Assembly: GCF_964355755.1 (NCBI RefSeq)
Contig: NC_092674.1
Coordinates: 28,260,001-28,324,000, forward strand
Length of the DNA stretch: 64,000 bases
Source: Antedon mediterranea
Lineage: Eukaryota; Echinodermata; Crinoidea; Comatulida; Antedonidae
Direction of reading: 5' to 3'
Shown: one piece after another, positions 58,402 to 64,000 of the stretch
How the letters are laid out: every line of letters starts with the position of its first letter
How positions within the stretch are numbered: the first letter of the stretch is position 1
Notes under the pieces: model-generated
Told to the model about the DNA's origin: nothing
The model's input: only the letters and a program-made list of their open reading frames with translations
The model's database searches: none
Position numbers and translations under genes: made by a program

Positions 58402-59411
58402 GTCTTACGCTGGTCAACTTTACTGCATTACTGTCTTTCGTAAGTGATCTATTCTGAATTTCATACCGTAGGCCTACACTTCCTTTCCTAGCAATCGTTT
58501 CCGTTCACCCTGGAAAAGGGGCAAGCTAGGGAATTTGCACAACTTTACCGCACAAACCGCACACATTTTCGGGATTAGCCTACATATACAGTAATCCAAA
58601 TGTACCTGAAATTGATATGGTTACCAATCAGGATTCGCACAAAATTCCAGTATGCATCAGCAAATACAAAACATACGATTCTGAAGAATGGCGATGGAAC
58701 CATAAAAATAAACCGCCTACTATTATAGGTCTATTTTTTTGTTCTTGAGCAGGGGGAAAATACTTGTACAAAGTGTAACTATACGTCTTGTATCTTTTTT
58801 GGGATGAAACACATTGGTCATCTCGGGATATTCCGATTATTTGTTTTTGATTGAATAAATAATAAGAAGAAATGTTTAATCATGTGAAACATGATGACAT
58901 ACGTTATATAACGTCATAATTTTACACTGAAAATGCTATGCCAGATCTGTTTGTGAGAAGCAAATGGCAAGTAGAGAAAAAAAAACACGGAGCAGCATGA
59001 CATTTCTTTTATTATTAACAATATATTTATATACAGTAAATCAAATTGGTTGAAACTAGAAAATAGGTATCTGAAGATTCTGGTGTAACCTTTTGTTACC
59101 TTTATGTTATAGAATGAACTCTATTTTGCCTTTGTCACTTGTTTTCATTTTTTTTTTCATCCTAGGCAATAAAACTAATGTAATTATTTCCTTGTTCCTG
59201 TGTTTAAACAGATAAAATCCACCGGGTCAATGTGAAAAGGGCCATTATCCCTATCCTATCACATATCCTGATCATATACAGCGATATGTGGTTATTATAA
59301 ACGTGGAGTTTACTTATTGTGTGGAAAATGTTGTGAAATTGATAGGACCGAATTATTCCAATGAATGGGTGTGGTGAGTTTTTTTAAAATAGAGACAATT
59401 TTATCCATAAT

Positions 59412-59990
59412 GGGGAAATTTCGTCCAGAAATAAGTGTCCAAAATAGACAAACTGTCCAATATCAAAAAATCCGATTTATTCAAAATGGGAAATTTTGTC
59501 CAGAATAGCGAAAGTTGTACTCTATTGTGTCACAAATAGAGAAACTGTCCAATATAGAGAAATTCAAATTTGTCAAAAATTGGGAAATTTTGTCCAGCTA
59601 ATAGAGAAAGTGCTGTGTCCAAAATGTCAAATTATAAAGAAATTCAGATTTTTCCAAAATGGGGAAATTTCGTCCAGAATAAGTGTCCAAAATAGACAAA
59701 CTGCCCAATATCAAGAAATCCGATTTGTTCAAAATGGGGAAATTTTTTCCAGAGCGAAAGTTGTACTACTGCATATTGTGTCACAAATAGAGAAACTGTG
59801 TCCAATAGAGAGAAAATCAAATTTTTAAAAAAATTGGGAAATTTTGTCCAGCTAATAGAGAAAGTGGTGTGTACAAAATGTCAAATATAAAGAATTGTCC
59901 CCTCAAAATGTATTTCCCTTCGTTCACTCCATAAAAAGGTGTTTCATCCTTGAATAAGGGGATCCTAAGGAGGGGTTCTATTGTATTAGA
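59412..59990. repeat. Two tandem copies of a 250-bp unit, plus tail
   Basis: GGGGAAATTTCGTCCAGAA starts at 59412 and again at 59661, so the period is about 249. Within each unit, GGGAAATTTTGTCCAG and AATAGAGAAACTGTCCAA occur as shorter subrepeats. The end (CCTTGAATAAGGGGATCC, GGGTTCTATTGTA) matches, inverted, the repeat at 25380-25700. Confidence 0.7.
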
Positions 59991-61189
59991 TAAACATTAG
60001 GACGGTACGGTAGTTTTGATGTATTGTTCGAAATGCGTGCTAGATAAGAGTGTACAAGTTATTGTTGATAAGATAATAGTGGTAAAATCCAAAGTAATGT
60101 GTTCGATAATAACAAGTGTCCACAATAGTATATATTTCAATAAACTTGTTTTACGACTTTTTAATGGCCCATTAAGTTATATTTAACATATGAGCATTGT
60201 TTGTTTTTTCTATTGAAGGCCTAAAAGTGAGAGATAGAATACTACAGTATATCCCGTCTTTGTGCGCCACAAGAGTACCCTGCTAACCCACTTACACACG
60301 GCACATAACTTACAGCAATGTTTTCTATGTCTTAAATAGTTCTTATCTCACACAATACAAACGTAAATATTGACTTGATAGCCAAAGAGCATTGATAATG
60401 ACAATGAATAATCGATTAATATCAGAAGTATCGTAAACACCTCTCGACCTATGGTTCCATTCAGGCGATCAACAACAGATTGTGTTGTGTTCTTTAGTTT
60501 CATGTGTTGATATTCAATTTCTACAATCTGAAAAGTACACTAAAGATTTTATTGTATCACTCCCTTTCTATGTACATAGCGACCTGTGACTGGTTACTAT
60601 GGAACATAAAGGCAGGTAAATACTACACTAGGTCACTACTTGACTATTATAGCGTTAGGCAAAGATTATGCTATCGTTATCTTAAGAACAGCGTGTTAAC
60701 TTGTGTAAGATACAAGCTTTTGATGACCGCTCTACACAAACCGTAATCCAGATTTCACCTTGTGAAAATCAAAGTGGATTTTAACTTGTATTCTGAGGTG
60801 AGTTTTCATTAACACATAATATGAATATATACAGTAAATCAGAATGTAAAAATGTAGGTCTATACTAAATAGCTTATTTTCAAACAAAACTATTACGCAG
60901 TATAGTGATTGGATGTAATAGATAATTGAAGAACGTGATCGTAAAAATGTAAACTGAATTTCTAATTTGGAAACAAAATTATTTAATGGAACTTAAACAA
61001 TTACAGTAAATTAAGTTAAGGTACCATTCGGCCTAACCATAGAAAATATAACATAAATATATTTTTTGACAGTTACTTTAAAAGAAATATTAAATTCTTT
61101 AAACAATTATAAAATTAGAAAGTTAACAAAAATGTTCAAATAATGGAACTATGTCTTTTTTTTAATAAAAAAAATGTTCTTGCCTCCCA

Positions 61190-61325
61190 CAATTACATAC
61201 AGTACTGTTGGTATTTTTCGCAGTCCGGCATAAGATCAAAGGATTGTTACGAGTTCTTATCTTCGCATGGCGAGCTACTCAGTGTCCTGTCGTCGTTGTT
61301 TTGCGTCCACGTGGGAACCAAGCTT
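61190..61325. repeat. Interspersed element, inverse copy of 54050-54200
   Basis: Carries ACAGTACTGTTGGTATTTT, CATAAGATCAAAGGATTGTT and CAGTGTCCTGTCGTCGTTGT in the order expected for a reverse copy. The right end CGTGGGAACCAAGCTTTA resembles a MITE-1 terminus. Confidence 0.5.
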
Positions 61326-61377
61326 TAGGTTCCATCCTCGGCAGCCATGCCTGCCATATTTTTACTAGAAATAGTCT

Positions 61378-61505
61378 AAAGCTCTGTCTACACATCAAGA
61401 AAAATGTTATATGCCTAAATATGGTAATGACACGACATCATATGTCCATATATAGGCACATCACATTCTTTGTCACATAAAGTTTGACAGTGTAGACAGA
61501 GCTTT
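61378..61505. mobile_element. MITE-2 copy
   Basis: Ends AAAGCTCTGTCTACACATCA and GACAGTGTAGACAGAGCTTT. Lies about 80 bp upstream of the ATG of the first candidate exon of the downstream gene. Confidence 0.8.
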
Positions 61506-61583
61506 ACTTTTCGTGAATATGTTTGTTTTCAGTGACTCAATCAATGCAGCTTAACACCAAAGACGCGTTCTTGTTGAATAGCA

Positions 61584-61814
61584 ATGAATCTTGACACAGA
61601 CCACGAGTTAGAACGCGTTCAACATTCGTCAACGCCGCACATCAAAAGACGAAATGCTGTTGGAGACATTACGGAAAATCTACACTCATCTCTACCAAAC
61701 ACACCAAACCACCACCACCATCCGGTAACACTCGTAGCACCAACCGGAAGTTACCATAGAATACCGGTACACAGACATACGCACCTAGCACGGAGTCCTA
61801 TATTTGGAAAAAGG
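61584..61814 (+). CDS. CNBD2-like gene, candidate alternative first exon 1a
   Basis: ATG at 61584; 77 codons to a strong donor AAAAAGG|GTAAGC, phase 0. The peptide is His/Pro/Arg-rich with no recognised domain (MNLDTDHELERV, RRNAVGDITENL, NHHHHPVTLVAPTG, RSPIFGKR). It ends in phase 0 and so can join the exon at 62695 as well as exon 1b can. The reading frame also runs on to a stop at 61901 if the donor is not used. It may be an upstream exon of the same gene or a chance ORF. Confidence 0.45.
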
Positions 61815-62467
61815 GTAAGCGACTGTTTAAGGTTTTCAGATAAAACCGGGAGGAAATTTGTCGTCAATCTGGATTTTGACGAACCATCTTGTAACTATTG
61901 ATATAAAGTTTGTAACTAATTGTTTTTCTTACTCAAGAGATCTGTTGGGACATATTAACATAATTAGAATGGCCTAAAAACGTCAATATCTTGTAGGCTA
62001 GACTTGCCCTAAGTCTGAATTGTCTTTTTTATGTTAGTCCACCAGTCAGCGTTGCGACGTCTGCCTGAAACAGAGTAGTATACATATGAAACGCTATATG
62101 TGCCAAAATATTTATGCTTTTACTAAATATTAAGTATAAACTTCGTCTAGAATCAAACGTTAATTTACAAACGACCTATCACGTAACATGAGATAACAAA
62201 AACAACTCAACCAGAAGAACACGCCTAAACATCACGCATTTCCGTTTACTGAAAATTAATTTATCAACGTCAATACAATTAATGGGGTTTCAAATGTTTT
62301 GTTCTATTTCTGGATGTACAATGTTCACAACATACACATTGACATCATGACGTCATGGGTCTTACATTACGTGTAAACATTCGTGACTTGAATAAAAGTT
62401 CATGTTATATATGTACTAAACCTGAACGACAAAAGGAAGTCGTAGTCCGTCAGGCCATTCGTCAACA

Positions 62468-63707
62468 ATGTCGATGGAAGTATACGCTAGAAGCCGCCGC
62501 AAACGGTTAAAGTATAAATCTGAACCGAAGATACTACCATCCGATAATGGGAGCAGCGAGTTAAACTGTAAAAATGCAAACGTAAATATTTAGTATTGTT
62601 TAGGCCTTAGTATTTCTGGTTGTTGTTGACGGAATGGCACGTTAAATAAGTAACACTACGGCTGCATATTACTGTTATTTTTTTTTCATTACAGGCAAAG
62701 ATAAAGTTCATCAAAGCCGTAAAGGTCGTCATATGTTTAGTAAAGTTTTTCGCAATTATTTTTAAAAAGTAAGTTATGTGTACACTATTAAGCCGTATTG
62801 TTAAATAGACCTAGCGTAAAGTGTTAGTATCAATTGATGGTAAATGGAAGATTACTAGTTACACATTTATATATACAAAGTCTGTTTTTTTACAGGAAGT
62901 CAAATGGGATATAAACGAAAGAGAACAATTTTATTCAACAAACTAGTCAACTAAAAAGTGTTAAAATTTTGTTTTTTTAGAACTAAGAACCAACCAAAGG
63001 AGACAATGTCCTTTACTGAGATTGCGCAGAACTTAGAATCAGACACAATGAAATACTCAGGTCTGTCGTTTGACCCCAGAATGTACAAAGCAAAACGAGA
63101 GGTATGTCAGCAATATTTTAAAAAACTGGTAACAAATTCGGAAGTGTATTTAACAGATTTTTCATAAATTATAAACGTTATAATAGACTAATCAATACTG
63201 AATCCTGCTTGGTTTAAAGGCGTAAATGAACCCCAAGCGAGTTGAACAATCACAAGCGACAGCGTTACTTCCAAAATATTATATCACCCACCCAAATACC
63301 AGATCCAAAAACAAAAAAAACCACTCTCAAACTTAGCTAAATTTATTCATGAAATTTGTATTTGTGTTAGTTAGATGTTGCTTTTCGATATATCAATTAT
63401 GTATAAGATCAAATATTTATGTCTGGAAGTGTTTAGTTATTTGTTTTTTTTATAAGATTGAAAGAATGTTCTTTCATACCCTGAAAAAGGGTCGATAAAG
63501 ATATAAAGGAATCATTGTCATTGTCATTGTCCATCGCGTCGTGTGATTGGTCAAATTACTTGCGTTGCGCTTACGTCCTAGTGGGAATCAAGAATATTAT
63601 TAATTATTTCGTAACATTTTGTATTTTGTTAGATAAATCTTAGTAATGATGTGAAGAACGTTCTTACTGTTCCAAGTGTTTATAGATCAACAGAGCAATT
63701 ACAAACG
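62468..63707 (+). CDS. CNBD2-like gene, exons 1b-4 (5' part; continues beyond window)
   Basis: Exons 62468-62581, 62695-62768, 62981-63101 and 63633-63707, with GT/AG borders and phases 0, 2 and 0, give one frame of about 128 codons. Sequence: a basic N-terminus (MSMEVYARSRRKRLKYK), a basic amphipathic or hydrophobic stretch (KFIKAVKVVICLVKFFAIIF), then SGLSFDPRMYKAKREINLSN, DVKNVLTVPSVYRSTEQLQT. The FDPRMYKAKREI..PSVYRSTEQLQ block resembles the region before the cyclic-nucleotide-binding domain of CNBD2-type proteins as I remember them. The domain itself would lie outside the window, so the name is tentative. The exon 1 donor was taken as AAAC|GTAAAT because the nearer GT gives a frame that stops. 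Confidence 0.6.
63208..63592. mobile_element. MITE-1 copy split by an insertion
   Basis: Left arm 63208-63270 (GCTTGGTTTAAAGGCG, CAATCACAAGCGACAGCG); right arm 63530-63592 (GTGTGATTGGTC, CTAGTGGGAATCAAG). The inserted piece ends in ATTGTCATTGTCATTGTC, like a retroposon tail. In intron 3 of the CNBD2-like gene. Confidence 0.7.
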
Positions 63708-63714
63708 GTAAGAA

Positions 63715-64000
63715 TTACACAATTACACCACTTTGACCAAAAATTGGATCTTAAACAAAAATTATTTACATGAAAAAACTGTAATTTAAAGCAAAAAATT
63801 GTCAAATTGGCTGCCAACCAAAAGATTTTTGATTGAATTTAACCATTTATTATGTTATTTTATAAGTGAAAATATTATTTTGTTAATCTTTTTTCTACGG
63901 AAGTGATTAACTTTATTAAAACTACAAAATAACCTAATCAAAGTATGATTTAAATAATTTAAATTTTTCATGTTTTTGGGGGACAATACATCTTTAATAG
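63715..64000. mobile_element. MITE-4 copy, right part
   Basis: Ends GGGGGACAATACATCTTTAA at the window edge and shares ACTTTGACCAAAAATTGGATC and AAAACTACAAAATAACCTA with 21144-21370 and 22872-23175. The left terminus is not recognisable. Confidence 0.65.

Larger units (their letters stand above)
58402..61583. other. Intergenic region between gene B and the CNBD2-like gene (divergent promoters)
   Basis: The two genes are transcribed away from each other from this region. It holds the 250-bp tandem repeat (59412-59900), an element at 61190-61325 and MITE-2 at 61378-61505. No coding sequence and no clear core promoter seen. Confidence 0.5.

Noticed and set aside
62695-62767. Alternative frame for CNBD2-like exon 2 after a donor AACT|GTAAAA
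   Set aside because: That frame stops within the exon, whereas the donor AAAC|GTAAAT, 13 bases on, keeps an open frame through exons 2-4.

Overview
The window is animal nuclear DNA: AT-rich, with spliced genes whose exons are bounded by GT/AG sites and share a consistent phase, and introns packed with LINEs, SINEs, MITE-like elements and a Helitron-like array. The protein families (very large HYR/Sushi/EGF/pentraxin/VWA proteins, SRCR and chitin-binding domains) and the frequent short word TAGGCCTA suggest an invertebrate deuterostome. An echinoderm is my best guess; this is inference, not proof.

Layout. (1) 1-1595, plus strand: the last three coding exons of a cytochrome P450. (2) 2987-48129, minus strand: one very large SVEP1-like secreted gene (called A here). 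I could join 34 exons by splice sites and reading frame. The order is signal peptide, VWA, EGF-like, GCC2/GCC3, 3 Sushi, 2 HYR, Sushi-like, a module with a polybasic RRRR site, 3 cysteine-rich GCC2/GCC3 repeats, 6 or so EGF, pentraxin, EGF, VWC and 7 HYR. It then reaches one of three possible C-terminal ends that all accept the same phase-1 junction: three CBM14 chitin-binding domains (stop at 13471), one CBM14 domain (stop at 11475), or HYR plus three SRCR domains (stop at 2987). Predicted lengths are about 2456, 2331 and 2807 aa. (3) 51795-58401, minus strand: a tandem, truncated paralogue (called B) of the 5' part of A, about 792 aa, whose VWA domain has lost a metal-site aspartate. (4) 61584-63707, plus strand: the 5' part of a gene resembling cyclic-nucleotide-binding-domain protein 2, with two candidate first exons.

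The introns carry six families of inverted-repeat elements (MITE-1 to MITE-6), several nested LINE insertions, tRNA-derived SINEs, a satellite-like array built from MITE-2 (16.9-18.0 kb), a 6 kb Helitron-like tandem array rich in TGACGTCA octamers (38.8-44.8 kb), and a Penelope-like fragment with a candidate hammerhead ribozyme (18.75 kb).

How they fit together: A and B would be secreted matrix or recognition proteins. A ends in chitin-binding or scavenger-receptor modules according to 3' exon choice, and B would be a short secreted form sharing only the N-terminal modules. A role in innate recognition is inference. All exon joins were made by eye and need transcript data.
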